Positions 10,103 through 19,105 of a stretch of 64,000 bases of DNA are shown here, one piece after another. This DNA comes from Acidobacteriota bacterium (GTDB taxonomy: Bacteria > Acidobacteriota > Terriglobia > Terriglobales > Acidobacteriaceae), in contig JAFDVQ010000007.1 of the NCBI GenBank assembly GCA_018268915.1, positions 1 to 64,000 of the forward strand, in the 5' to 3' direction. The notes below the pieces were generated by a model. The model was not told where the DNA came from, ran no database searches, and saw nothing but the letters and a program-made list of their open reading frames with translations. Every line of letters starts with the position of its first letter. Position 1 is the stretch's first letter. Made by a program: the position numbers and the translations under genes.

Positions 10103-10128
10103 GAAATTCTCGTCATTACGAGAATTTC
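10103..10128 (-). terminator. Strong hairpin after the small membrane protein/mtnA unit
   Basis: GAAATTCTCG (10103-10112) and CGAGAATTTC (10119-10128) form a perfect 10-bp stem with a 6-nt loop. On the minus strand it starts 3 nt after the stop codon at 10132 and is followed by TTTGTTCT, as expected for an intrinsic terminator. Confidence 0.7.
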
Positions 10129-10131
10129 ATT

Positions 10132-10446
10132 TCAGCGGTAGGCGACGAGGAAGACGATCAGCATCAGGATTACGAGATCGGAATAGAGCAGAATGAGGAC
10201 GCCCGCTGAGTAGAGGCTCCATTTTTTGCGCATGCAGCGTCCAGTCTCCACCATGCCCCACGCACCGAGAATGAGGGCCAGAACCTGCCACGGCGAACCA
10301 TGCAGATTCTCGATGTGCGGGAATCCCGCCAGCAGCAAGCTTGTGATGAACGCGATCAGTGACAACGCAATCCCGCGCACAAGCGATCTCTCGCGCAGCC
10401 GGAAGATGATCAGCGGGGAATACACGACTTCTACAACTGTAGACAA
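10132..10446 (-). CDS. Small integral membrane protein, function unknown
   Basis: The protein has 104 residues with about three hydrophobic helices (IALSLIAFITSLLLAGF; VLALILGAWGMVETG; AGVLILLYSDLVILMLIVF) and a basic loop (RCMRKKW). The start appears to be TTG at 10446, only 6 nt after the mtnA stop, so translation may be coupled; a GTG eight codons in is an alternative. I do not recognise the family. The strong terminator right after it shows it is the last gene of the mtnA transcript. Confidence 0.6.
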   Translation of the reverse strand: MSTVVEVVYSPLIIFRLRERSLVRGIALSLIAFITSLLLAGFPHIENLHGSPWQVLALILGAWGMVETGRCMRKKWSLYSAGVLILLYSDLVILMLIVFLVAYR

Positions 10447-10452
10447 AGAAGC

Positions 10453-11502
10453 CTAACCTGCGACTAACTCCATCTCTCTAAGAGACTCTGCAAAGGGGGC
10501 CCGCAGGACGCCGCGCTCGGTGATGATCGCGGTTGTGTACTTCGCGGGCGTCACGTCGAAGGCCGGATTGCAGATGCCTACATTGTGGGGCGTGAGCTGC
10601 TTGCCGCCGTGGTGGGTCACTTCTTTTGCCGAGCGCTCTTCGATGGGGATTGCATCGCCTGTCGCCGTCTCCATATCGATCGTTGACCACGGGGCAGCGC
10701 AGTAGAAGGGGATGCCGTGCTCTTTGGCGAGGATGGCCACGTTGTAGGTCCCGATCTTGTTGGCGAAGTCGCCATTCGCGGCGATACGGTCGGCGCCGAC
10801 AACTACAGCCTTGATCTTTCCTGCGCGCATGAGGCTTGCTGCCATGTTGTCGCAGATCACCGAGGTGGGGATGCCATCTTCCATCAGTTCCCACGCCGTC
10901 AGCCTCGCGCCCTGCAGGAACGGCCGGGTTTCATCTGCGTAGACGTGAATGTTTTTGCCCATCTCGACGGCCGAACGAATGACGCCGAGAGCCGTTCCGT
11001 ATCCGCAGGTAGCCAGAGCGCCGGCGTTGCAGTGGGTGAGGACTCCGCCTTCATCGGGAAGGAGTGCACCGCCATGGGCGCCCATCGCCTTGCAGGCGGC
11101 GATGTCTTCGTCGTACATAGCGTGGGCTTCGGAGAGCAGCTTCTCCTGCACCTGCTTCATGGTCGCGCCGCTCTTCAGCAGTTCGGCAAACACGCGCTTC
11201 ATGCGGTCGATGGCCCAGAACAGGTTCACAGCGGTCGGTCTTGTTCCTGCGAGCCGGGCGCAGACTTTTTCGAACTCGGGCTGGAAGTCCTGGGGAGTTT
11301 TGGCCGAACTACGGATTGCTCCAAGAGCGACGCCGTAGGCGGCGCTTACTCCGATGGCGGGCGCACCGCGCACAACCATGGTGACAATGACATCCGCCAC
11401 CTGTTCGTAGTCGGTGGCGAGCACATAGCTTTCCTCGAGGGGAAGCTTCGTCTGATCGATGAAACGGACGCCTTCAGGGGTCCAGGCAAGCGTAGGAATC
11501 AT
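10453..11502 (-). CDS. mtnA: S-methyl-5-thioribose-1-phosphate isomerase
   Basis: The protein has 349 residues from the ATG at 11502 (GGAAGAG upstream; MIPTLAWTPEGVRFIDQTKL is the usual family N-terminus). It belongs to the eIF2B-like fold. The signature NxxxAGALATCGYGTALGV and the long GADRIAANGDFANKIGTYNV motif are intact, with the catalytic Cys (in NAGALATCGYG) and Asp (GADR). It converts 5-methylthioribose-1-phosphate to the ribulose form in methionine salvage. No other salvage gene (mtnK, mtnB, mtnC, mtnD) is in the window, so the pathway role cannot be tested here. Confidence 0.95.
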   Translation of the reverse strand: MIPTLAWTPEGVRFIDQTKLPLEESYVLATDYEQVADVIVTMVVRGAPAIGVSAAYGVALGAIRSSAKTPQDFQPEFEKVCARLAGTRPTAVNLFWAIDRMKRVFAELLKSGATMKQVQEKLLSEAHAMYDEDIAACKAMGAHGGALLPDEGGVLTHCNAGALATCGYGTALGVIRSAVEMGKNIHVYADETRPFLQGARLTAWELMEDGIPTSVICDNMAASLMRAGKIKAVVVGADRIAANGDFANKIGTYNVAILAKEHGIPFYCAAPWSTIDMETATGDAIPIEERSAKEVTHHGGKQLTPHNVGICNPAFDVTPAKYTTAIITERGVLRAPFAESLREMELVAG

Positions 11503-11597
11503 GCTCTTCCAGTGTAAATGCCGCTCGGCTTCGGCGCAGACCCGCTCAGGCAACTAGACTTGAGCCAGCCGCTGAAATTACCGGGGGGGAAACTTCG

Positions 11598-12734
11598 TTG
11601 CCTGGACCACCATCGGATTACTCGCACCTATTCATTGAGTTGGGTTGCGCCGCGGTTGGTCTTGCATTTCTTGCGCGTCTCTCCCGCCGTCTCGGACTCT
11701 CTGCGATCTCGCTCTATCTACTGGCAGGACTTGCCTTTGGCAATGGCGGCCTGCTTCCTCTGAACCTGACCAAAGGTTTCATCCAACTCGGCGCAGAGAT
11801 CGGCGTTCTGCTTCTTCTGTTCATGCTGGGCCTCGAGTATTCCGGTGAGAATCTCGCGAGGGGGCTGCGTAAAGGTGTCTCCGGAGCGGCGATCGATCTG
11901 CTCCTTAACTTTCCACCTGGTTTTGTTGCAGGACTGATCCTGGGCTGGTCTCCGCTGGCGTCGGTTCTGCTTGGCGGCATCACCCTTGTCACGTCTTCCG
12001 GCATCGTTGCCCGGCTGCTTACGGAGCTGAAGCGCATGGACGCCCCGGAAACATCGACGGTGCTTTCCATTCTCGTTCTCGAAGACTTGATGATGGCAGT
12101 CTACCTGCCGATGGTCGCGGTGCTGATTGTTGGGGGAGGACCGCAGAAGATTCTCATCTCCGTAGGCATTGCCAGTGCCACAGTGCTCGTTGTCCTCTTC
12201 ATCGCGACCCGGTATGGCAACTCGTTCAGCTCGCTCGTTGCTCACCAATCCGACGAAGTCGTGCTGCTCAGCATTTTCGGAACGGTGCTGCTGGTCGCCG
12301 GCGTGGCTCAGCATCTTCAGGTCTCGGCGGCCATTGGAGCCTTTCTGGTCGGCATCGCGGTTTCAGGGCCGATCAGCGAGCAGTCTCATCGGCTGCTCAC
12401 ACCGCTTCGCGATCTGTTTGCAGCAACGTTCTTTTTCTTTTTCGGACTGGAGATCGATCCCCGGACGCTGCCGCCGGTGCTTGTTGCAGCTGCCGTGCTG
12501 GCCGTTATCACTGCTGCTTCGAAAGTGATGACCGGGTATTGGGCAGCGCGAGCCCAGACGAGCGATCGTCGCGCGCGGCTCAGAGCCGGGCTTTCGCTGG
12601 TGCCGCGAGGCGAGTTTTCGATTGTCATAGCCGGACTTGGGGTGGCAATCGAACCGCGTCTTGGGTCGCTCTCGGCTGCTTATGTTCTTCTGATGGCGAT
12701 CGCCGGTCCGATTCTGGCCCGGGCAGTTCGTTGA
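11598..12734 (+). CDS. CPA2-family cation:proton antiporter (KefB-like membrane domain)
   Basis: The protein has 378 residues, almost entirely membrane helices. The start is TTG at 11598 behind a GGGGGGAAA stretch. Family features are the LSAISLYLLAGLAFGNGG first hairpin, the GVLLLLFMLGLEYS helix, and the ion-binding region TLVTSSGIVARLL and LEDLMMAVYLP. The C-terminal RCK/TrkA-N regulatory domain of KefB/KefC is absent, so this is a membrane-only Na+/H+ or K+/H+ exchanger. It is divergent from mtnA with a 95-nt spacer. Confidence 0.88.
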   Translation: MPGPPSDYSHLFIELGCAAVGLAFLARLSRRLGLSAISLYLLAGLAFGNGGLLPLNLTKGFIQLGAEIGVLLLLFMLGLEYSGENLARGLRKGVSGAAIDLLLNFPPGFVAGLILGWSPLASVLLGGITLVTSSGIVARLLTELKRMDAPETSTVLSILVLEDLMMAVYLPMVAVLIVGGGPQKILISVGIASATVLVVLFIATRYGNSFSSLVAHQSDEVVLLSIFGTVLLVAGVAQHLQVSAAIGAFLVGIAVSGPISEQSHRLLTPLRDLFAATFFFFFGLEIDPRTLPPVLVAAAVLAVITAASKVMTGYWAARAQTSDRRARLRAGLSLVPRGEFSIVIAGLGVAIEPRLGSLSAAYVLLMAIAGPILARAVR

Positions 12735-12766
12735 GACGCAAAGCTCAGGAACGATTTCGGCAACAA

Positions 12767-12780
12767 TGAAAACGTTTGCA
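12767..12780. promoter_or_regulatory. LacI-family-like operator upstream of the symporter gene
   Basis: TGAAAACGTTTGCA has the central CG and near-dyad layout of LacI/GalR-family operators. Two further ACGTTT boxes follow at 12800-12805 and 12836-12841. All lie in the 179-nt spacer before the sodium:solute symporter, consistent with carbohydrate-responsive repression. No LacI-type gene is in the window. Confidence 0.4.
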
Positions 12781-12913
12781 ATTTGGGCTGGACTTGTTGA
12801 CGTTTCGCTGCGTAGAGTTGTCTGCGTATCATCGGACGTTTCATCCGGAATCTTTTCTAGTCACTTTTGGACGCGACTAACGCCGCTCTTGCGCCCTGTA
12901 TCAAGGAGCTTTC

Positions 12914-14743
12914 TTGCAACTGACCTTCGTTGATTGGCTGATCATGCTGCTGTACTTCGTGTTTGTGCTGGGAATTGGATTTGCCCTGAAGCGCTACATG
13001 AAGACCAGCAAAGACTTCTTTCAGGCTGGGCGCGCGCTTCCTGCGTGGATCTGCGGACTTGCCTTTATCAGCGCCAACCTGGGCGCGCAGGAAGTCATCG
13101 GCATGGGCGCTTCAGGCGCCAAATACGGCCTGGAGACCTGCCACTTTTACGGCATCGGCGCGATTCCGGCGATGGTCTTCGTTGGCATCTTCATGATGCC
13201 CTTCTACTACGGGTCAAAGGCGCGCTCGGTGCCGGAGTTTCTGCGGCTGCGGTTCGACGAGAAGACACGCGCACTGAATGCGTGTTCGTTTGCCGTGATG
13301 ACGGTTTTCAGTTCGGGCATTTCGATGTACGCGATGGCCCGGCTCATTCAGGCGCTGCACGTTTTTGATGGGCTGTTTCACGCACTTGGCTGGGCGCCGG
13401 AAGGCATCTTCACCTTCTCGATCATCCTCTCAGCGATCATCGTTTTGCTGTACATCTTCCTCGGAGGACTCACGAGCGCGATCTATAACGAGGTTCTTCA
13501 GTTCTTCCTGATCATTGCGGGTTTCCTGCCGCTTGTGCTTCTAGGCCTGAAGAATCTTGGCGGGTGGCATGGACTGACTGCGGCGGTGTCCGCTGTCGAT
13601 CCGCGAATGATGCATGAGTGGAAGGGCGTTCTGCATCCGAGCACGAATCCGATGGGGATCGAGATCATCGGGATTGGCATGGGGTTGGGCTTTGTGCTTG
13701 GGTCGGGCTACTGGTGCACGGACTTTCTTGTTATCCAGACGGCCATGGCCTCGAAGAATATGGATTCAGCCCGGCGCGTGCCGCTGATCGCGGCCGTTCC
13801 GAAGATGATCTTTCCGTTCCTGGTCATCCTTCCGGGACTGATTGCAATTTCGCTGCCCACGCCGCACACCACCACCACGGTGACGCAGCAAAACGGCGCA
13901 ATCATTCATAACACGCAGGTCGTCTCGCAGACCGCCGCGGAGGGTCGCGGGATCGTTCCCGCCAAGGTCAATCCCGTCACCGGCAAAGCCATGCTCGACG
14001 CGAGTGGAAAGCCGCTGCTCGATTACGACATGGCCACGCCGAACATGCTGCTGCACTACTTCCCAACGGGCATTCTCGGGCTCGGGCTTACGGCTCTGCT
14101 TGCCAGCTTTATGAGCGGAATGGCCGGGAACGTGACTGCCTTCAACACCGTCTTCACTTACGACCTCTACCAGTCTTACATCCACAAGGGCGCGTCGGAT
14201 CGGCACTATCTGGCGGTGGGACGATGGGCCACGGTAGGCGGAATTCTACTGTCCATCTGCACTGCATATGCGGCGATCAGCTTCAACAACATCATGGACA
14301 CGCTTCAGCTTGTATTCAGTTTTGTGAATGCGCCGCTGTTTGCTACGTTCCTGCTGGGCATGTTCTGGAAGCGCACAACGGGCCACGCAGCGTTTACCGG
14401 TCTCATCACTGGAACAGTCGCCGCCATGCTGCATCATGGCCTGACGCTTCCGCTGGAAGCTGTGCCCGGAATCCATGGTGGGTGGCTCGGGGTTACTCAC
14501 CGCTACTCGAGCGACATGGCGCAGAACTTCTACGGCGCCATCTGGGCCTTCTCATCAAACTTCGTCCTCACGATCATCATCAGCTTGTTTACGAAGCCCA
14601 AGCCGGAGTCGGAACTTGTAGGCCTGGTGCGCTCGCTGACGCCGAAGCCTGAGACATCGCATCTGACCTGGTGGAAGCGGCCGGAAGCGCTTGGTGTCGC
14701 CGTGCTCCTCGGAGCCGTCGCATTGAACATCTTCTTCGCATAG
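12914..14743 (+). CDS. Sodium:solute symporter (SSS family, SglT-like)
   Basis: The protein has 609 residues and about 14 membrane helices. The start is TTG at 12914 with AAGGAG 5 nt upstream. Family marks are FFQAGRALPAWICGLAFISANLG after the first helix, the GxxxGxxKYGL region, and a long middle stretch with TSAIYNEVLQFFLII. A roughly 60-residue loop around residues 320-375 (Thr/Asn-rich) is an insertion on the non-membrane side. These proteins import sugars or related organics with Na+. It is followed after 23 nt by a small membrane protein, probably in the same transcript. Confidence 0.9.
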   Translation: MQLTFVDWLIMLLYFVFVLGIGFALKRYMKTSKDFFQAGRALPAWICGLAFISANLGAQEVIGMGASGAKYGLETCHFYGIGAIPAMVFVGIFMMPFYYGSKARSVPEFLRLRFDEKTRALNACSFAVMTVFSSGISMYAMARLIQALHVFDGLFHALGWAPEGIFTFSIILSAIIVLLYIFLGGLTSAIYNEVLQFFLIIAGFLPLVLLGLKNLGGWHGLTAAVSAVDPRMMHEWKGVLHPSTNPMGIEIIGIGMGLGFVLGSGYWCTDFLVIQTAMASKNMDSARRVPLIAAVPKMIFPFLVILPGLIAISLPTPHTTTTVTQQNGAIIHNTQVVSQTAAEGRGIVPAKVNPVTGKAMLDASGKPLLDYDMATPNMLLHYFPTGILGLGLTALLASFMSGMAGNVTAFNTVFTYDLYQSYIHKGASDRHYLAVGRWATVGGILLSICTAYAAISFNNIMDTLQLVFSFVNAPLFATFLLGMFWKRTTGHAAFTGLITGTVAAMLHHGLTLPLEAVPGIHGGWLGVTHRYSSDMAQNFYGAIWAFSSNFVLTIIISLFTKPKPESELVGLVRSLTPKPETSHLTWWKRPEALGVAVLLGAVALNIFFA

Positions 14744-14766
14744 AGCCCTGAGAGAAAGGAACAAAC

Positions 14767-15027
14767 ATGCAACTCGACCTCCGCACTCCGATGGGACTGA
14801 TGTTCGCGATCACGGGCGCGATTCTTGTCGCCTGGGGGCTCAAGACAAATGGCGATGCCATTTATGCCAAGAGCCTCGGAATCAATGCGAATCTGTGGTG
14901 GGGAATTGTGCTTCTCGTCTTCGGATTGATCATGTTCATTCTTGGCGAGCGGCGTCAGCACAAGTTGGCAGATGAGCCGCCCGAGCCGATCGATGAATCC
15001 GCACCGCGCCGCGGTCACGGACACTGA
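14767..15027 (+). CDS. Small two-helix membrane protein downstream of the symporter
   Basis: The protein has 86 residues, with AAAGGA a few nt before the ATG. Two hydrophobic segments (GLMFAITGAILVAWGL; WWGIVLLVFGLIMFIL) are followed by a charged, His-rich tail ending GHGH. The short spacing after the SSS symporter suggests a transporter accessory subunit, but this is inference; I do not recognise a named family. Confidence 0.7.
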   Translation: MQLDLRTPMGLMFAITGAILVAWGLKTNGDAIYAKSLGINANLWWGIVLLVFGLIMFILGERRQHKLADEPPEPIDESAPRRGHGH

Positions 15028-15047
15028 TAGCGAAAAGAATCCGCCAT

Positions 15048-16154
15048 GTGGCGAAGGCAGATATCCTAGTGCGGATGACTTCGAACGACCCTGCCTGTCG
15101 CAACGCCGGTCTTATTGTCCGAGAGAATCAGCCGACGAACCTGGAATCTCCCTTCGATCATCTGAATGGTTTGATAACGCCCAACCATCTCTTCTACGTT
15201 CGCAATCATTTTCCTGTGCCGCTGATCGACGGCGGCACTCACGAACTTACCGTCAGCGGAGCGGTTCAGAGACCTTTCGCAATCCAGTTTGAAGAGCTGC
15301 GCGCGATGCCCGCAGAAACGAGAGCCGCCACGATGGAGTGTGCCGGGAACTCCAGAGTTTTTCTGCCGCCACCAGTGGACGGAGTTCAATGGCAGCTTGG
15401 CGCAATCGGAACAGCCGAGTGGACTGGCGTGCCTCTGTCGGCTCTGCTCGATCGTGCCGGGCTGAACGATCGAGCATGCGAAGTTGTCTTTGAAGGCGCC
15501 GACCATGGAAAGGCGAAAGAGAAGCCCGCTCCTCATGGAGAGATCAGATATGCGCGCAGCATTCCTGTCGGCAAAGCTGCCGACGTTCTCATTGCGTACG
15601 CAATGAACGGAGAAGACCTGTCGCCCGAGCATGGATATCCTCTTCGCGCAGTAGTGCCGGGTCACTACGGAATGGCGTCTGTGAAGTGGCTGACGGCGAT
15701 TCGCGTTACGACGAAACCATTTCAGGGCTACTTCCAGACCACGGACTACGCCTACTGGGATGAGGACGGCACAGGCAGTCCTGAACGCGTTCCGCTTGGG
15801 GAGATGTCGCTCAAGTCGCAGATTGCGAGGCCTCGGATCGATGAAGGTATAGCTGCGGGCTCATGTTACCGGGTCTTCGGGGCTGCCTGGAGTGAGGGCA
15901 CTGTCGAGTCAGTGGGGTTTTCAGACGATGACGGAAAGACCTGGCGGGAAGCGCGCCTGCTCGATCCAGAGATGCGAGGCGTGTGGAGGCGTTGGGAATA
16001 CGAATGGCGCGTTCCATCCACTCCGGGAATCCGCATTCTCAAATCGCGCGCCAGAGATTTCAGAGGCAATGTGCAGCCGGATCAGCATGACAAGCGATTT
16101 GGCACTTACGTTATCAATCACGTGCTGCCGGTGCGCGTCATGATTCGTTCCTAG
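15048..16154 (+). CDS. Sulfite-oxidase-family molybdopterin oxidoreductase
   Basis: The protein has 368 residues from GTG 15048; an ATG ten codons in (15075) is an equally plausible start because neither has a clear ribosome site. The molybdopterin domain contains TMECAGNSR with Cys98, the Mo-coordinating residue, and the GTAEWTGVPL and HGYPLRAVVPGHYG motifs of the sulfite oxidase fold. The C-terminal Mo-co dimerisation domain (VFGAAWSEGTVESVGFSDDDG onwards) is complete. There is no signal peptide, haem or membrane anchor, so it looks like a soluble cytoplasmic member, whose substrate is unknown. It is convergent with the HEPN-like gene. Confidence 0.9.
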   Translation: MAKADILVRMTSNDPACRNAGLIVRENQPTNLESPFDHLNGLITPNHLFYVRNHFPVPLIDGGTHELTVSGAVQRPFAIQFEELRAMPAETRAATMECAGNSRVFLPPPVDGVQWQLGAIGTAEWTGVPLSALLDRAGLNDRACEVVFEGADHGKAKEKPAPHGEIRYARSIPVGKAADVLIAYAMNGEDLSPEHGYPLRAVVPGHYGMASVKWLTAIRVTTKPFQGYFQTTDYAYWDEDGTGSPERVPLGEMSLKSQIARPRIDEGIAAGSCYRVFGAAWSEGTVESVGFSDDDGKTWREARLLDPEMRGVWRRWEYEWRVPSTPGIRILKSRARDFRGNVQPDQHDKRFGTYVINHVLPVRVMIRS

Positions 16155-16188
16155 CCGCCCAAATCCAGACTGCCTCAAGGCCTCAAAA

Positions 16189-17049
16189 CTAGAGGCTGTT
16201 TGGATTGCCGATGAACCAGGCTCGCATTTCTTCTGACTTCGCGAGAGCGTGTGGAAACGCTAGGATCGTCATCCTCACGTTCTCGGAAGAGACCGTGGCA
16301 CTCTTCGGATGGACCGCTTCGTTTCGTTGAACTCGTATCGCTTCGAAAAGTGAAGTCAAGTGCGCGTCCGATCCATCGAAAACTGCACGGTGGGTTTTCC
16401 GCAATGGCGGGAGCACGTCGCTAATCGATTTCTCCAAAAGCAAAATGCTCCTGCTTTCCGAGATGATTTGCTGCATTTTCTTCCGCTTTGTTGCGTCTTT
16501 GAGCGCCACCAGTATCGCCTCAGCAAGAAGGTACGCCTCTTTCTCCGCTGAGGCACCGATCATCACTGCCGCCGCGAGAAACGCTCCTCGATTGAAAGCG
16601 ATCAACGCCTCTTTAACGTAATCCTCAATCACGGAATCCAGAGAACCAACGAGGCCGTGGATAAACGCCATATATGCTTGAGCGTCTTCGGGAATCGGCT
16701 CTGAGCTGGCGAACCAGTCGATGCCGCGCTTCGTGACGTTTAGATTGTCGTATAGGTTGGGGGCATGGAGATAATCGTTCGGTGCTGCAGGTGCCAAGTA
16801 TCCATTCCTAAATAAGTAGAACCACGCTTCCGCAGTCGCATTCTTGAGCTCTGGCGGGAATGCATCATAGTAAAAAATTCTGCCGGAACCCATATGTTGT
16901 TGTGGTGTCCTAACGACGCCATCGATACCAGCTCTCTCCAGTTGTTGCCAGACATGATCAGCAAAAAGTCGATAATTGAGGCTTGTACCTGGCTGGATTC
17001 GGCGAACGTATGAAAGGATCCACTCTAACGTGTATTCAATCTGGCCCAT
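16189..17049 (-). CDS. HEPN-like protein with RNxxxH motif, otherwise unrecognised
   Basis: The protein has 286 residues from the ATG at 17049; an in-frame extension upstream would overlap the PQQ gene's end and looks unconserved. The C-terminal half is helical (AFNRGAFLAAAVMIGASAEK; RKKMQQIISESRS), similar in style to DUF4145-type HEPN domains. It ends with RNEAVH at residues 242-247, an exact RNxxxH motif of HEPN ribonucleases. The N-terminal half looks like a winged-helix-style sensor (NYRLFADHVWQQLERAGI; VTKRGIDWF). By eye its codon use is less GC-biased than its neighbours. No cognate MNT or other toxin-antitoxin partner is adjacent. Function is not known. Confidence 0.6.
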   Translation of the reverse strand: MGQIEYTLEWILSYVRRIQPGTSLNYRLFADHVWQQLERAGIDGVVRTPQQHMGSGRIFYYDAFPPELKNATAEAWFYLFRNGYLAPAAPNDYLHAPNLYDNLNVTKRGIDWFASSEPIPEDAQAYMAFIHGLVGSLDSVIEDYVKEALIAFNRGAFLAAAVMIGASAEKEAYLLAEAILVALKDATKRKKMQQIISESRSILLLEKSISDVLPPLRKTHRAVFDGSDAHLTSLFEAIRVQRNEAVHPKSATVSSENVRMTILAFPHALAKSEEMRAWFIGNPNSL

Positions 17050-17155
17050 GTGACACCAGCCTATTCCGGTCTGATTGTGGCGTAAAGGCTCTGGCCAACC
17101 TTCCGCGAGGTTCGAACTTCCGCGAAGGGAGTTTAGTCTCGAGAACGCTGCGCGG

Positions 17156-19060
17156 CTAGGGCAGAGCGAACGCCAGTACATAATCTCCCTGTTTTGAGCC
17201 CAGCTTGCCGTGGCCGCCTGCGCAGATTACGAGGTACTGCTTGCCTTTCCACGTGAAGGTCATTGGCGTTGCATTTGCCGCGGCAGGCAGGTTGTACGTC
17301 CAAAGTTCCTTGCCAGTCTCAGAATCGAACGCATGGAGGTGCGGATCGATGGTGGCGGAGGTGAACACGAGACCGCCCGCGGTCACCATGGGTCCGCCAA
17401 GGTTGATCGACCCCGTTTGTTTTCCGGGAGACAGCGTTCCAAGCGGAACATCCCAGGCGACCTTTCCAGTGAAGAGGTCGACTGCCTCCGTTGTTCCCCA
17501 TGGAGGCCGGTTGCAGGGAGTGCCGCTGGGAGAAAAGAGAAATGACCGGTAAAGACCGAAGGGCGCGGGCTCCTGATCTCCAAACTCGCCGTAGATGCGG
17601 TTGTCCTGATTTTTGTGAACTTCAGCGTCGTACTCAGCGCGGGGAATCAGCTTCACCCACGCGATGAGGCGGTTGGTATTCGCGAACATGATGTGATGCT
17701 GCGGGTCGAATGCGGCGCTACCCCAGTTGACTCCGCCGACGTTTCCCGGCGCCTGCACGGTGCCTTTCAAACTTGGCGGTGTGAAGATGCCTTCGTTTCG
17801 CAGGGAGGCAATCTTGTCCTGGCACCACTTCACGTCTTCTGGTTTTGGACCCCATGCGTCTGCTGAATCGAATTTTTCCGGGACCAGCGAGATGGTCGAG
17901 AAGGGCTGGGTGGGAGAACTTTCTTCGCCTTGGATGTCTGACTGCGGTACTTTGCGTTCTTCTACGGGAAGCAGAGGCTTGCCGGTGAGACGGTTGAGAA
18001 CGAAGACATGACCCATCTTCGTGTTGATTACGACTGCGGGGGTTCCGTCTTTCCAATCGAAGAGCGTGGGCTGAGCGGCAACATCGTAGTCCCACAGATC
18101 GTGGTGCACGACCTGGAAACCCCATACAAATTTCCCGGTCGAGGCGCGCAGAGCCACAACGGAATTTGCCCACTTGCCGTCGCCCTTGCGGATGCCGCCG
18201 AAGTAATCCGGCGCAGCGCTACCTGTAGGCACAAAGACCAGATCATGTTTCGCGTCGATTGAAAAAGCAGACCACGCATTGCCACCGCCCGTTCTAGGTG
18301 TGGTGTGTTCGGCCCAGGGAATTGGATCCCAACTCCAGCGCAGCTTGCCCGTGTGCGCATCGAATGCGCGAACGATGCCGCGTCCCGTGTCCACCTTCCA
18401 GTTGTCGGCGATCGACGATCCGACGATCACCAGGTTTTTCACGATTGCCGGTGGCGATGTGACCTGGTAGCCTCCGGTCCATTCTGTTTGCGTAGCAGCG
18501 TCCTTGTTCAGATCAACCGTGCCGTTCGCGCCGAAATCGGAGCATAGCTTTCCGGTTGCGCCGTCGAGCGCGATGAGCCGCGCATCCAGCGTGCCGATGA
18601 AGATTCGAATCCGGCAGGGCGCACCGGCTTTCTTATTCGAATCGATCCAGGCAGAGACGCCGCGCGATGACACTTCGGAGTAGTTGCGGTCGAGGTTCAC
18701 GGCAGGATCGTATTCCCACAGTTTGGTTCCACTCTCCGGATCGAGAGCGATGACATGGTCGTAAGGTGTGGACAGATAGAGCTTGCCGTCAACGAGAATG
18801 GGCGTGGCCTCAAACGCAGCTTTGCGCTTCAGCTTCGTCTGAATGTCGTTCGAGCCGGTGCGATAGGTCCACGCGACTTTGAGATTTGCCACATTGCTTC
18901 GGTTGATTTGCGAACTCGAGGAGTAGCGCATGCCGCCTGCGTCGCCACCGTACGCAGTCCATTCGTCTGACTTCTGCGCCGGCGAAGAAACGCTCGTGGA
19001 AAACGCAATCGAAACGCAGCAAAGCAAGAGAGAAGCTCGACCCAAGCCCATAATCCTCAT
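17156..19060 (-). CDS. Secreted PQQ-dependent quinoprotein dehydrogenase
   Basis: The protein has 634 residues from the ATG at 19060 (a GTG at 19075 is the alternative) with an N-terminal signal peptide (LLLCCVSIAFS). It is an eight-bladed propeller: EWTAYGGDAGGMRYSSSSQI opens the PQQ fold, and Trp-docking repeats such as GKLLW/GKELWTYNLP recur. The end TFTWKGKQYLVICAGGHGK is the usual family terminus. There is no C-terminal cytochrome domain and no membrane anchor like that of glucose dehydrogenase. It probably oxidises an alcohol or sugar in the periplasm and passes electrons to a separate carrier. No PQQ biosynthesis genes are in the window. Confidence 0.9.
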   Translation of the reverse strand: MRIMGLGRASLLLCCVSIAFSTSVSSPAQKSDEWTAYGGDAGGMRYSSSSQINRSNVANLKVAWTYRTGSNDIQTKLKRKAAFEATPILVDGKLYLSTPYDHVIALDPESGTKLWEYDPAVNLDRNYSEVSSRGVSAWIDSNKKAGAPCRIRIFIGTLDARLIALDGATGKLCSDFGANGTVDLNKDAATQTEWTGGYQVTSPPAIVKNLVIVGSSIADNWKVDTGRGIVRAFDAHTGKLRWSWDPIPWAEHTTPRTGGGNAWSAFSIDAKHDLVFVPTGSAAPDYFGGIRKGDGKWANSVVALRASTGKFVWGFQVVHHDLWDYDVAAQPTLFDWKDGTPAVVINTKMGHVFVLNRLTGKPLLPVEERKVPQSDIQGEESSPTQPFSTISLVPEKFDSADAWGPKPEDVKWCQDKIASLRNEGIFTPPSLKGTVQAPGNVGGVNWGSAAFDPQHHIMFANTNRLIAWVKLIPRAEYDAEVHKNQDNRIYGEFGDQEPAPFGLYRSFLFSPSGTPCNRPPWGTTEAVDLFTGKVAWDVPLGTLSPGKQTGSINLGGPMVTAGGLVFTSATIDPHLHAFDSETGKELWTYNLPAAANATPMTFTWKGKQYLVICAGGHGKLGSKQGDYVLAFALP

Positions 19061-19105
19061 TCCGAAAACATACACTGCCGGGCCGCACAGCTTGTCAACT
19101 GCGAT

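Noticed and set aside
18595..18620. TTCGAATCC string resembling a tRNA T-arm
   Set aside because: It lies inside the PQQ dehydrogenase gene and no acceptor, D-arm or anticodon arm can be drawn around it.
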